A stretch of 9,274 nt of DNA from Ilumatobacteraceae bacterium. GTDB lineage: Bacteria; Actinomycetota; Acidimicrobiia; Acidimicrobiales; Ilumatobacteraceae. The notes beneath the pieces are model-generated. The model did not search any database, had not been told where the DNA came from, and worked only from the letters and a program-made list of their open reading frames with translations. The DNA lies in contig JAENVT010000293.1 of assembly GCA_016650435.1 (NCBI GenBank), forward strand, positions 1-9,274, written 5' to 3'. Made by a program: the position numbers and the translations under genes. Within the stretch, counting starts at the first letter, position 1. Each line of letters starts with the position of its first letter. This document shows, in pieces, positions 1 through 6,797 of this stretch.

Positions 1-1
1 A

Positions 2-247
2 GAACTGGCCGAGCTGTTGCACACGATCACCGTTCCAACGTTGGTGATCGTCGGCAACCAAGACATCCTCACACCGCGCGGTGACAGCGAGGAGATCGCC
101 GACCGCATCCCCGGCGCCGAGCTGGTGGTCATCTCCGGAGCCGCCCACGGATTCATGGTCGAGCATGCCAGCACGTTCAACAAGATCCTCAAGGACTTCC
201 TGCACCGCGCCAGTCAAGCCCAACCGGTCGACGCGGCCGCCGGCTAG
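2..247 (+). CDS. alpha/beta hydrolase, C-terminal fragment (5' end outside the window)
   Basis: The reading frame is open from the first bases of the window and ends at TAG 245-247, so only the last 81 codons are seen. They show the end of an alpha/beta-hydrolase fold. A hydrophobic strand (PTLVIVGNQD) ends in the usual acidic residue of the catalytic triad, in the motif GNQDILTP. A later strand leads to the catalytic histidine in GAAHGFMVEH. The last helix (FNKILKDFL) is typical of the family C-terminus. A short polar, alanine-rich tail follows. The nucleophile elbow and cap lie upstream, so the substrate cannot be told. The next gene begins at the very next base, which suggests one transcript and possibly coupled translation. 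Seen: the triad acid and base regions. Inferred: family membership, with good confidence. Confidence 0.87.
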   Translation, partial: ELAELLHTITVPTLVIVGNQDILTPRGDSEEIADRIPGAELVVISGAAHGFMVEHASTFNKILKDFLHRASQAQPVDAAAG

Positions 248-970
248 ATGTTCGAACACGGGCCTGCATTGCGCGAGTTGCTGACCGCCAATCTTGCCGC
301 CCACCAGGTCCTCTCGATTCCGGTGGACGATCGCCGGCGCGCCGCTGTGGCGATCGTCGTTGTCGATAGCGAGATCGACGCGTCGGACGCAACCGAGTAC
401 GTGACCGCCGGTCTTGGCATGAGAGTCATTCCTGGCGATGTGACCGGCTTCGACGGACGTGTGCAGGGCGTGGGCGGTGGCGCTGCGTTTTTGCTGTGCG
501 TTCGAGCTGCGAAGATGAATCGGCATGCAGGACAATGGGCGCTGCCGGGCGGCAGGATCGACGACGGCGAATCTGTCGAAGGCGCTGCCTTGCGCGAAGT
601 CGCTGAAGAGCTCGGATTGGCGATCGATCCGTCGCAGGTGCTCGGCCGGCTCGATGACTACGCGACCAGATCGGGTTTCGTGATCACACCGATCGTCGTT
701 TGGGGTGGCGCCGACGTCGAACTCGCTCCCGACCCGCGCGAGGTTGCCCACGTCGTGCGCGTCGGACTGCACGAGTTGTGCCGTGCCGATTCGCCGCGCT
801 TCGTGTCCATCCCCGAAAGTGATCGGCCAGTAGTGCAAGTACCAATCGGCCGCGATTTGATCCACGCTCCCACCGGTGCGGTCCTTGTGCAGTTCCGCTG
901 GGTCGCGATCGACGGTCAAGCCGGAGCCCGCGTCAACGAGTTCGAGCAACCCGTCTTCGCCTGGCGCTAG
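248..970 (+). CDS. NUDIX hydrolase (possibly CoA-pyrophosphatase-like)
   Basis: This 240-residue protein carries a perfect NUDIX box at residues 102-124 (G, five residues, E108, seven residues, REVAEELGL), matching the family pattern Gx5Ex7REUxEExGU. The glutamates at 117, 120 and 121 would bind the metal. NUDIX enzymes cleave nucleoside diphosphates linked to another group. Just before the box, residues 91-102 (NRHAGQWALPGG) resemble the HxGQxxFPGG segment of the CoA/acyl-CoA pyrophosphatase branch, so a CoA or dinucleotide substrate is a reasonable guess, not a demonstration. The first 75 residues form an extra N-terminal region; the last residues (FEQPVFAWR) are aromatic as in related NUDIX proteins. 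The ATG directly abuts the TAG of the hydrolase before it and I see no clear Shine-Dalgarno sequence, so translation may be coupled. The gene converges on dut. Confidence 0.94.
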   Translation: MFEHGPALRELLTANLAAHQVLSIPVDDRRRAAVAIVVVDSEIDASDATEYVTAGLGMRVIPGDVTGFDGRVQGVGGGAAFLLCVRAAKMNRHAGQWALPGGRIDDGESVEGAALREVAEELGLAIDPSQVLGRLDDYATRSGFVITPIVVWGGADVELAPDPREVAHVVRVGLHELCRADSPRFVSIPESDRPVVQVPIGRDLIHAPTGAVLVQFRWVAIDGQAGARVNEFEQPVFAWR

Positions 971-973
971 CCC

Positions 974-991
974 GCCTCTTCGCGGCGAGGC
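974..991. terminator. small GC-rich hairpin just after the NUDIX gene
   Basis: GCCTC at 974-978 can pair with GAGGC at 987-991 around an 8-base loop, starting 4 bases after the NUDIX stop codon. The stem has only 5 pairs and no T-run follows it, so it is a weak candidate. It may simply add to the larger hairpin at 998-1026. Confidence 0.25.
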
Positions 992-997
992 CAGTCA

Positions 998-1026
998 CGA
1001 AATCTCCGGCACATCCGGATATTTCG
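998..1026. terminator. imperfect inverted repeat between convergent genes, possible bidirectional terminator
   Basis: The left arm CGAAATCTCCGG (998-1009) pairs with the right arm CCGGATATTTCG (1015-1026) in 11 of 12 positions. The only mismatch is C1004 opposite T1020, and the loop is CACAT. It lies in the 84-base gap between the 3' ends of the NUDIX gene (plus) and dut (minus), where a shared terminator is expected. Neither side has a T-run, so it is not a classical intrinsic terminator; hairpin-only terminators have been proposed for actinobacteria. A protein-binding palindrome is the alternative. Confidence 0.55.
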
Positions 1027-1054
1027 TACCTTGCTCATCAAGCGAATCGGCCCA

Positions 1055-1483
1055 TCAGGAGCGGCCGGTGTGGCCGAAGCCGCCGCCGCGATCGTTGTCG
1101 TCGAGCGAGTCGACAATGATCCAATCGATCTCTTCCACACGTTGGATCACGAGTTGGGCAATGCGGTCGCCGCGGTTGACGACGAACGGTTCCTTCGGAT
1201 CAGTGTTCAGCAAGACGACCTTTACTTCACCGCGGTACGCGGTGTCGATCAACCCGGGGGTGTTGGCCAACGTCAGCCCGTGGTTCAAGGCGTTTCCACT
1301 GCGCGGCAGTACGAAACCGGCGTGACCGGCGGGGACGGCAATCTTGATACCGGTGGGCATCAACAGCCGACCCCCTCCGGGAGGTACGACACCATTCTCT
1401 CGGGCGCGCAGGTCGACTCCGGCGTCGCCGGCGTGTGCGTAGGTCGGGAGCGGAAGATCTGGGTCGAGTCGAGCAATCATCAT
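1055..1483 (-). CDS. dut: deoxyuridine 5'-triphosphate nucleotidohydrolase (dUTPase)
   Basis: This enzyme hydrolyses dUTP to dUMP and pyrophosphate, keeping uracil out of DNA and supplying dUMP for thymidylate synthesis. The protein has 142 residues, the usual size for the trimeric bacterial enzyme. All five family motifs are visible in order: AGDAGVDLRA at 18-27, PRSG at 60-63, GLIDTAYRGEV at 77-87 with the catalytic Asp80 and the uracil-stacking Tyr83, RGDRIAQL at 104-111, and the glycine-rich DRGGGFGHTG at 131-140. In motif V the arginine sits one place later than in the common RGxGGFGSTG, and His replaces Ser. Two ATGs lie in tandem (start at 1483 or 1480). A weak AGGTTG lies 8 bases before the first, so I use 1483. 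The open frame runs much further upstream, but that part is antisense to selA and unlike any dUTPase. It ends with TGA and is divergent from selA. Confidence 0.96.
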   Translation of the reverse strand: MMIARLDPDLPLPTYAHAGDAGVDLRARENGVVPPGGGRLLMPTGIKIAVPAGHAGFVLPRSGNALNHGLTLANTPGLIDTAYRGEVKVVLLNTDPKEPFVVNRGDRIAQLVIQRVEEIDWIIVDSLDDNDRGGGFGHTGRS

Positions 1484-1514
1484 GGACAGCACAACCTGCG
1501 ACTCTGCCACACCC

Positions 1515-1520
1515 AGGTGA
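1515..1520 (+). promoter_or_regulatory. possible ribosome-binding site of selA
   Basis: AGGTGA lies only 3 bases before the ATG at 1524. This is closer than the usual 5-9 bases, so either initiation here is modest or the start is misplaced. The next in-frame ATG, at 1542, has no Shine-Dalgarno-like sequence before it, which favours 1524. Confidence 0.4.
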
Positions 1521-1523
1521 TCC

Positions 1524-2828
1524 ATGGCTACGCTCCGCTCGATGGTTTCGCCACCACGCCCACCCAGCGTCGACTCGTTGGCACGGGCGATGGCCGAAAG
1601 CGGCTTGCCGCACGCGGTGTGCGTCGAGCTAGCCCGACAGGCAATAGCCGATGGACCAGAAGCCTTCGAGCAGTCCGCGGCAATCAGCCGGGCCAACGAG
1701 TTCGCCCACGCGCTGCTGGGACCGGTGATCAATGCGACGGGCGTCCTGCTGCACACCAATCTCGGACGCGCGCCGTTGGAGATGATCCACGCACCCACGG
1801 CGATGAACATCGAGTTCGACGTGCACACCGGCAATCGAGGTTCGCGACAGCATTCGGTCGGCACGTTGCTGGCAATGTTGTGCGGCGCGGATTCGGCGAT
1901 GGTGGTGAACAACAATGCCTCGGCCGTGCTGCTCGTGCTCGCCGCGATCGCCAACGATCGACAGGTCGTCGTCAGTCGTGGTGAATGCGTCGAGATCGGT
2001 GGAGGCTTTCGGATTCCCGACGTGATGGAGCAATCGGGCGCCCATCTCGTCGATGTCGGCACAACCAACCGCACCCGGCTCGCCGACTACCGCAAGGCGA
2101 TCGGTCGCAAGAATGCCGATGTTGCCGCCCTCCTGAAGGTGCATCCCAGCAACTACCGCGTTGACGGGTTCGTCGAGTCGACGACCGTTGCCGACCTGGC
2201 GACGCTTGGCGTGCCTGTTGTTGCCGACATCGGCAGTGGTCTGATCGACGCCATGTGCCCGTGGCTCGCCGGACCACCGCCGTCATGGCTGCACGGCGAG
2301 CCGGCGGCTCGCCAGACCCTGGAAGATGGCGCCGCGCTGGTGACGTTCAGCGGCGACAAGCTGTTCGGCGGACCGCAGGCGGGCATCATCGCCGGCCGAG
2401 CCGATCTCGTGGCCAAGTGCGCGCAGCATCCATTGGCACGCGCCCTGCGCCCCGGCGCGCACGTGCTGGGCGCGATGCAGCGAACGACTTTGGCGTACCT
2501 CGACAAGACCGCGGCAACCGACATCCCGTTCTGGGGCATGGTCACAGCGACGGTCGAGGATCTTCAGCTGCGCGCCGGAAAGATTGTCGCAACAGCGGGC
2601 GTGGGTGAGGTCGAGCCGACGCAAGCGGTGCCCGGCGCTGGCTCCGCGCCTGGGGCCACGATCCCCTCGATCGGCATTCGTATCGCCGGCGATCGACTCG
2701 CGCTCCTGCGTTCGTGTGATCCGCCCATCGTCGCTCGCACACGCGACGGGGTGACCCTGCTCGATCTGCGCACAGTGGATCCCAGCAGCGATGCCGCCGT
2801 AGCCGCTGCCCTGCGACGATGCGCGTAG
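1524..2828 (+). CDS. selA: L-seryl-tRNA(Sec) selenium transferase SelA
   Basis: SelA is a PLP enzyme that converts Ser-tRNA(Sec) to selenocysteinyl-tRNA(Sec) using selenophosphate. The 434-residue protein shows the family hallmarks: PVINATGVLLHTNLGRAPL at 67-85, NNNASAVLL from 129, VSRGECVEIGGGFRIPDV at 150-167, a VGTTNRT motif near 178-184, KVHPSNYRV at 205-213 and DIGSGLID at 235-242. The PLP-lysine segment FSGDKLFGGPQAG is at 275-287, with Lys279 as the predicted Schiff-base lysine. The C-terminal part has the expected LLDLRTV strand. It is shorter than the 463-residue E. coli enzyme. Most of the difference lies before PVINATG, in the N-terminal domain known to bind tRNA(Sec). The 3' end overlaps the start of selB by 10 bases, so the two are surely one operon. 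The start at 1524 is the first plausible ATG; upstream lies only the 40-base gap to dut. Confidence 0.97.
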   Translation: MATLRSMVSPPRPPSVDSLARAMAESGLPHAVCVELARQAIADGPEAFEQSAAISRANEFAHALLGPVINATGVLLHTNLGRAPLEMIHAPTAMNIEFDVHTGNRGSRQHSVGTLLAMLCGADSAMVVNNNASAVLLVLAAIANDRQVVVSRGECVEIGGGFRIPDVMEQSGAHLVDVGTTNRTRLADYRKAIGRKNADVAALLKVHPSNYRVDGFVESTTVADLATLGVPVVADIGSGLIDAMCPWLAGPPPSWLHGEPAARQTLEDGAALVTFSGDKLFGGPQAGIIAGRADLVAKCAQHPLARALRPGAHVLGAMQRTTLAYLDKTAATDIPFWGMVTATVEDLQLRAGKIVATAGVGEVEPTQAVPGAGSAPGATIPSIGIRIAGDRLALLRSCDPPIVARTRDGVTLLDLRTVDPSSDAAVAAALRRCA

Positions 2829-4552
2829 TCGCCACTGCCGGTCACGTCGACCACGGCAAATCGTCGCTGGTCGAGGCGCTGACCGGCATCAACCCTGATC
2901 GTCTGGAAGAAGAACTGAGCCGCGGGCTGACCATCGATCTGGGATTCGCCCACACGACGCTTCCCAGCGGTGCGGGCATCAGCTTCATCGATGTTCCCGG
3001 TCATGTGCGGTTTCTCGGCAACATGCTGGCCGGAGTCGGCGGTGTCGATGCATGCATGTTCGTGGTCGACGCTGCGGAGGGCTGGAAGCCCCAGAGCGAA
3101 GAGCATCTCCGCATCCTCGAATTGGTCGGGCTTGCTCACGGGATCGTCGCCTTGACCAAGTCCGACTTGGTCGACAACGAATGGTGTCAGCTGCAGGAGC
3201 TCGACATACGCGATCGACTTGCCGGTTCGTTCCTGGCGGATGCACCGATCGTGCCGGTCAGCGCAGCGGCAGGTAACGGCCTCGACGAGCTGCGTGCCAC
3301 GCTCGATGTGCTCGTGCAGCATGCGCCGGCTGCAATCGATCGTGGTCGGCCGCGGTTGTGGGTGGACCGGGTGTTCGCGGCGAAAGGAAGTGGCACGGTG
3401 GTCACGGGCACGCTGACGGGCGGCACGCTGCAAACCGATCAGCAGGTCTCCGTCGCGGCGCGTGATGTACGAGTCCGCGCCGTGCAATCACATGGTCAGA
3501 ACCTCACCTCGATAGGGCCCGGCAATCGCGTTGCGCTCAATCTGGTTGGCATCGACCACACCGAAGTGCAGCGCGGCGATGCAGTGGTCACCCGCGAACA
3601 GTGGCGGCCGACGTCTCGATTCGACGCCTCACTCGATGTGCTGTCGGCGCTGCGTCATCAGGTAACTCGCCGCGGCGCATACCTCGCCTACATCGGATCG
3701 GGTGAGTTCCCCGCGAAGCTGCGCGTGCTCGGCCACGAGGGCATCGCCCCGGGCGGCACTGGACTCGTTCGATTGCACCTGGCGACTCAGCTTCCGCTGG
3801 TGCCGGGCGATCGGTACGTGCTGCGCGAGTCCGGCCGCGACGAAACCGTTGGTGGCGGCGAGGTGCTCGATGTTGCCCCCGTTCTGCCGGCATCGAAGGC
3901 TCGGCCCGATCGGTCGGTCGAGCGGGTGATCGCCGAGCGCGGCTGGGTCGATGCCGACGATCTCGAGGCATTGACCGGTGAACGCCGTGCAGCAACTCTG
4001 GGTCATGCTGTCGTCTCGCCGGAATGGCTGCAGACGACACAGCGCGAGATCAGGGCGCGCATCGCGAGTGACGAAGAAGCTGGGCTCGACATTGCCGAAC
4101 TCGACGATCGCCAGCGCGCCGTGCTGGCCACCTTCGACGACGTTGCAATCGTGGCGGGGCGGGCTCGATTGGCAGCGGCTCACGACCCATTCAGCGACCA
4201 TCCATTCCTCACCGCGTTGCTCGCCGGCGGCGTCACACCGCCCGAACCGCGGGCTGTCGACAAGGTCGTGTTACGCGAACTGCTGCGCCGCAAGATGATC
4301 GTCGAACGCGATGGCGTGTACTTCCACCCCGGCACGATCGACGCAGTTGCCGAGGCGGCCGCGCGTCTTGTTAATGCGCATCCCGACGGGTTCACCGTCG
4401 CTCAATTGCGCGATGAGATCGGCGCCTCCCGAAAGTACGCGCTGCCATTGGTGAACGAGCTCGATGCGCGCGGCATCACTCGGCGGCGTGGCGATCTTCG
4501 GGTGGCGGGTCCTCGGCTGCCTTCCGGCGGCGAAGCGTCGGCACCCGCCTGA
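2819..4552 (+). CDS. selB: selenocysteine-specific translation elongation factor SelB
   Basis: SelB is a GTPase that carries Sec-tRNA(Sec) to the ribosome and binds the SECIS hairpin of selenoprotein mRNAs. The 577-residue protein has an EF-Tu-like part with G1 GHVDHGKSSL at 8-17, Thr38 of G2 in RGLTIDLGFA, G3 DVPGH at 58-62, G4 TKSD at 113-116 and G5-like SAAAG at 148-152. Beta-barrel domains II and III follow (about 176-355). The SelB-specific RNA-binding domain of winged helices runs from about 360 to the end. Its last unit has the diagnostic FTVAQLRDEIGASRKYALP (525-543) and GITRRRGDLRV. Length and domain order match E. coli SelB (614 residues), slightly shortened. ATG 2819 lies within the last codons of selA with no separate Shine-Dalgarno, which suggests coupled translation. 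The last 77 bases overlap the convergent hydrolase gene. Confidence 0.97.
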   Translation: MRVVATAGHVDHGKSSLVEALTGINPDRLEEELSRGLTIDLGFAHTTLPSGAGISFIDVPGHVRFLGNMLAGVGGVDACMFVVDAAEGWKPQSEEHLRILELVGLAHGIVALTKSDLVDNEWCQLQELDIRDRLAGSFLADAPIVPVSAAAGNGLDELRATLDVLVQHAPAAIDRGRPRLWVDRVFAAKGSGTVVTGTLTGGTLQTDQQVSVAARDVRVRAVQSHGQNLTSIGPGNRVALNLVGIDHTEVQRGDAVVTREQWRPTSRFDASLDVLSALRHQVTRRGAYLAYIGSGEFPAKLRVLGHEGIAPGGTGLVRLHLATQLPLVPGDRYVLRESGRDETVGGGEVLDVAPVLPASKARPDRSVERVIAERGWVDADDLEALTGERRAATLGHAVVSPEWLQTTQREIRARIASDEEAGLDIAELDDRQRAVLATFDDVAIVAGRARLAAAHDPFSDHPFLTALLAGGVTPPEPRAVDKVVLRELLRRKMIVERDGVYFHPGTIDAVAEAAARLVNAHPDGFTVAQLRDEIGASRKYALPLVNELDARGITRRRGDLRVAGPRLPSGGEASAPA

Positions 4553-5399
4553 GCCCACGCTGCTTGGTGTGGTCAAGACTTCGTTCGAGATCGCGTGCTG
4601 CTTGGGCAACGCGGACGTCGTTGGTGATCACCTCGCCGAACTGCTGCGGATCGGCGAGCAGCCAGCTGTGCGAGCCTTCGACAACTGTGCCTTCGACTCC
4701 CGAGGCAACACACAATGCTTCGAAGGATTCACGCGGGATGATCCCGTCGCGCGTGCCCCACAAGATGGTGATGGGCAAGCCGCGATCGCGTAGCCGCTCG
4801 AGTTCAGCGCGCAGGTCGGCACGCCGAGCCAAGTTGGCGACGCGCACAATTGCTCGCGGATTGCGGATCAGGTTGGGGACGAAATCCTCGAACATCACCG
4901 GCAGCACACGAGTGGCTTGACGCACCGGCCACACGTCGCTTGGGAAGTGCAAGCCCCAGTCCCACAACGGCCGTTCACCGATGCTGCGCAGCGTTCGCCC
5001 ACTGCGCCACGCCGAGCCACCGATGGAATTCACGAGCACGAGAGATCGCACCCGCAACGGCATGTCGTGGGCAAGCTTGATGGCGACGCCGCCACCGAAG
5101 GAGTGACCGACGAGCACAGCCGGTTCTTCGATCTCGAGCACATCGAGCAGGTCGGCGACCCACTTTGCGTAACCGCTCATCGAGAACGCGTCGCCCGTCA
5201 GGTCACCACTTCCACCGAACCCCGGCATCGACGGGGCAATCACCATGCAACCCTGCTCGGCGATCTCTTCGATCACCCGTCGATACGTATGTTGCGCCAG
5301 CGCCCATCCATGCAGCAGCACCACCGGCATGCCCTCACCCGCCATGCTGTATGCCGCGGGACGGCCTTGCACCCAAGTGCGCTGGTTGACGACGATCAC
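4476..5399 (-). CDS. alpha/beta hydrolase fold protein with a charged C-terminal tail
   Basis: This 307-residue protein has a complete alpha/beta-hydrolase core. The oxyanion segment VVLLHGWAL is at 26-34, and the nucleophile elbow GHSFGGG holds Ser100. The triad acid is Asp218 in WGTRDGIIP and the triad base is His244 in GSHSWLL. The family includes esterases, lipases, epoxide hydrolases and haloperoxidases; nothing here fixes the substrate, and no signal peptide is seen, so it is probably cytosolic. Residues after about 270 form a highly charged tail (RRVPTLRRRKAAEDPPPED) beyond the usual fold. This tail is encoded opposite the 3' end of selB. The start is a GTG at 5399, chosen because it puts a normal N-terminal strand before the HGW motif; no strong Shine-Dalgarno is visible. 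It lies 13 bases after the nfeD-type gene, and both are probably one transcript. Confidence 0.91.
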   Translation of the reverse strand: MIVVNQRTWVQGRPAAYSMAGEGMPVVLLHGWALAQHTYRRVIEEIAEQGCMVIAPSMPGFGGSGDLTGDAFSMSGYAKWVADLLDVLEIEEPAVLVGHSFGGGVAIKLAHDMPLRVRSLVLVNSIGGSAWRSGRTLRSIGERPLWDWGLHFPSDVWPVRQATRVLPVMFEDFVPNLIRNPRAIVRVANLARRADLRAELERLRDRGLPITILWGTRDGIIPRESFEALCVASGVEGTVVEGSHSWLLADPQQFGEVITNDVRVAQAARDLERSLDHTKQRGLRRVPTLRRRKAAEDPPPEDRHAAE

Positions 5400-5412
5400 G
5401 AGTCAGGAACTC

Positions 5413-6795
5413 TTACTGTTTGGCCCGCCGCTCACGGTAGTCACGGGCGGCACCTTCTTCCGGTTCCACTTCCAACGTGACGCCATCGATCGCCACGACT
5501 TTCAACCCGGCGCCGGCGGTGATCGGTGTTGCCCGATTGGTGCGGGCCCGCCAGCGAGCACCGCTGACCATCGCGACACCCTCGGGATCGATCGTGGTTG
5601 TCGCCGTTCCCTCGTGGCCGATCATCCACTCGCGCCCGATGGTCGGTGTGGCAAATCGGGTGCGCACCATCGACGGCATTCCGACGATGAACGTCAGCAT
5701 CACGCCACCAACCGCGACGATCAACGTGATCCATCCGAGCCGCAGATCGTTGCCCGGAACCGGTCGGTACAGATACCACGCGCCGATGATGAACAAGACG
5801 ATCCCGACTCCCGTCCACGTCCTTGGGATACCGACCTGGACGTCGATCGCGAACGCAAGCATCGACAGCAGCAGCAAGGCCACAGCTACCGGTCGTGTAG
5901 GCAGTGCGCTGAGCCCGTAACAACCGAGCAACAAGCACACTGCACCGACCCCGCCGGCGATGCCGACGCCTGCCGTGAAGAACTCGAAGATCAGCAACGC
6001 GATGCCGATGATGAACAGCAAGAACGCCATCGGCGGACTGGCCACGGTATGCAGCACCTCCTCGAACAGACCGAGACCGTTGAACACCGGGGTGGTCGAG
6101 ATGTTCTGTACCTCGCCTTTGTCGTTGAGCTCCTTGACAACCGTGTTGACGAGGTGCCCGTCGATCGTCTGGCCGTCCATCGCCAGCACCATGTTGCGCA
6201 CCGTCGGCACACCTTGGTCGGTGGTGTCGAGCTTCAGTACTCCGGCAGCACGAGCCTCGTTGAAGCTCATCGACCCATCCACGAGTTCATCTGTCGCAGC
6301 GCCGAAGCTGACCGGCTTGCCATCGCCGACGAGCGGCGTACTGATGTAGCCGATGCGACTTCCGCCAACCATCGCGGTGACGTCGGCGACGGCCATCAAC
6401 TGCGCCGGCAATCCGTAGGCGCGCGACGAACGCGACGGCCCGACCCAGATTCCGATCGGTACGGTGGAGTCGGATACACGCTGCAGCAGCGATGTCATCT
6501 CAGCGTCGGAGACCACGGCGCCGCGGCTCGTGAGTTGCAGGATCAAGGCCTCGGAGCCGTTCGTTTCGGCACGATCGATGGCCTCGACGATCGAGCGGAC
6601 GACGATCTTGTCGAAGAGGCCAGAGACTTGTAAGACGTCGACGGGAGCGAGTTGCGATGCATCGGTGACGTCAACAGGATCGGTGGCTGTTGGGGTGGTA
6701 GGCGGAGTCGATGCATGCGCGGGCGGTGACAACAGCGACAGCCCCGCCAGCCCAACAAAGGGCGCGATGAGAATGATGATCGCTAGCCTGCGCAC
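5413..6795 (-). CDS. NfeD-family membrane protein with a degenerate ClpP-class protease domain
   Basis: The 460-residue protein has the architecture of long NfeD proteins. A signal peptide comes first (hydrophobic 4-22, likely cleavage after AHA at 26-28), then a Pro/Thr-rich linker. A ClpP/SppA-like domain follows at about 51-240, then about five membrane segments (near 255-273, 275-297, 301-318, 327-344, 353-373). A C-terminal NfeD OB-fold lies at about 385-447 (MIGHEGTATTTIDPEG and the strand LKVVAIDGVTLEVEP). Homologues such as archaeal PH1510 cleave stomatin, and many NfeD genes sit beside stomatin/SPFH genes; none is in this window. Where PH1510 has its catalytic serine, this protein seems to read SSRAYGLPAQL, with glycine (Gly128) there, so it may not be a protease. 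The start is GTG 6795, preceded by GGAGG with 5-base spacing. The long open frame upstream is antisense to the ATPase gene and is rejected. Confidence 0.9.
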   Translation of the reverse strand: MRRLAIIILIAPFVGLAGLSLLSPPAHASTPPTTPTATDPVDVTDASQLAPVDVLQVSGLFDKIVVRSIVEAIDRAETNGSEALILQLTSRGAVVSDAEMTSLLQRVSDSTVPIGIWVGPSRSSRAYGLPAQLMAVADVTAMVGGSRIGYISTPLVGDGKPVSFGAATDELVDGSMSFNEARAAGVLKLDTTDQGVPTVRNMVLAMDGQTIDGHLVNTVVKELNDKGEVQNISTTPVFNGLGLFEEVLHTVASPPMAFLLFIIGIALLIFEFFTAGVGIAGGVGAVCLLLGCYGLSALPTRPVAVALLLLSMLAFAIDVQVGIPRTWTGVGIVLFIIGAWYLYRPVPGNDLRLGWITLIVAVGGVMLTFIVGMPSMVRTRFATPTIGREWMIGHEGTATTTIDPEGVAMVSGARWRARTNRATPITAGAGLKVVAIDGVTLEVEPEEGAARDYRERRAKQ

Positions 6796-6797
6796 AA

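Noticed and set aside
1040..1057. UGA at the end of dut, considered as a readthrough codon
   Set aside because: The protein is already complete, with motif V at its end; the downstream frame runs into the terminator-like hairpin.
1031..1984. A 317-codon open frame on the plus strand
   Set aside because: It is antisense to dut and then out of frame with selA. It has no family motif, while both overlapped genes have full motif sets.
1484..2074. N-terminal extension of the dUTPase frame of about 197 codons
   Set aside because: It is antisense to selA, has no dUTPase-like sequence, and the tandem ATG at 1480-1483 gives a protein of the normal family length.
2564..3487. A 307-codon open frame on the minus strand
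   Set aside because: It is antisense to the selA/selB junction and shows no domain or plausible start; SelA and SelB are certain on the other strand.
4464..4478. UGA followed directly by a Cys codon at the end of the minus-strand hydrolase, considered as a possible selenocysteine readthrough
   Set aside because: The residues after UGA (Cys-Arg-Ala-His-Arg...) look like the antisense of selB, and no selenoprotein family ends this way.
4553..4610. Possible terminator hairpin between selB and the hydrolase (AGCGT / ACGCT near the selB stop)
   Set aside because: The stem has only 5 pairs around an 18-base loop and lies inside coding sequence on the other strand.
5245..6633. A 462-codon open frame on the plus strand
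   Set aside because: It lies antisense to the NfeD-type gene and the hydrolase. Its translation is rich in Arg, His, Asp and Gln with no recognisable motif, as expected for a shadow frame in GC-rich DNA.
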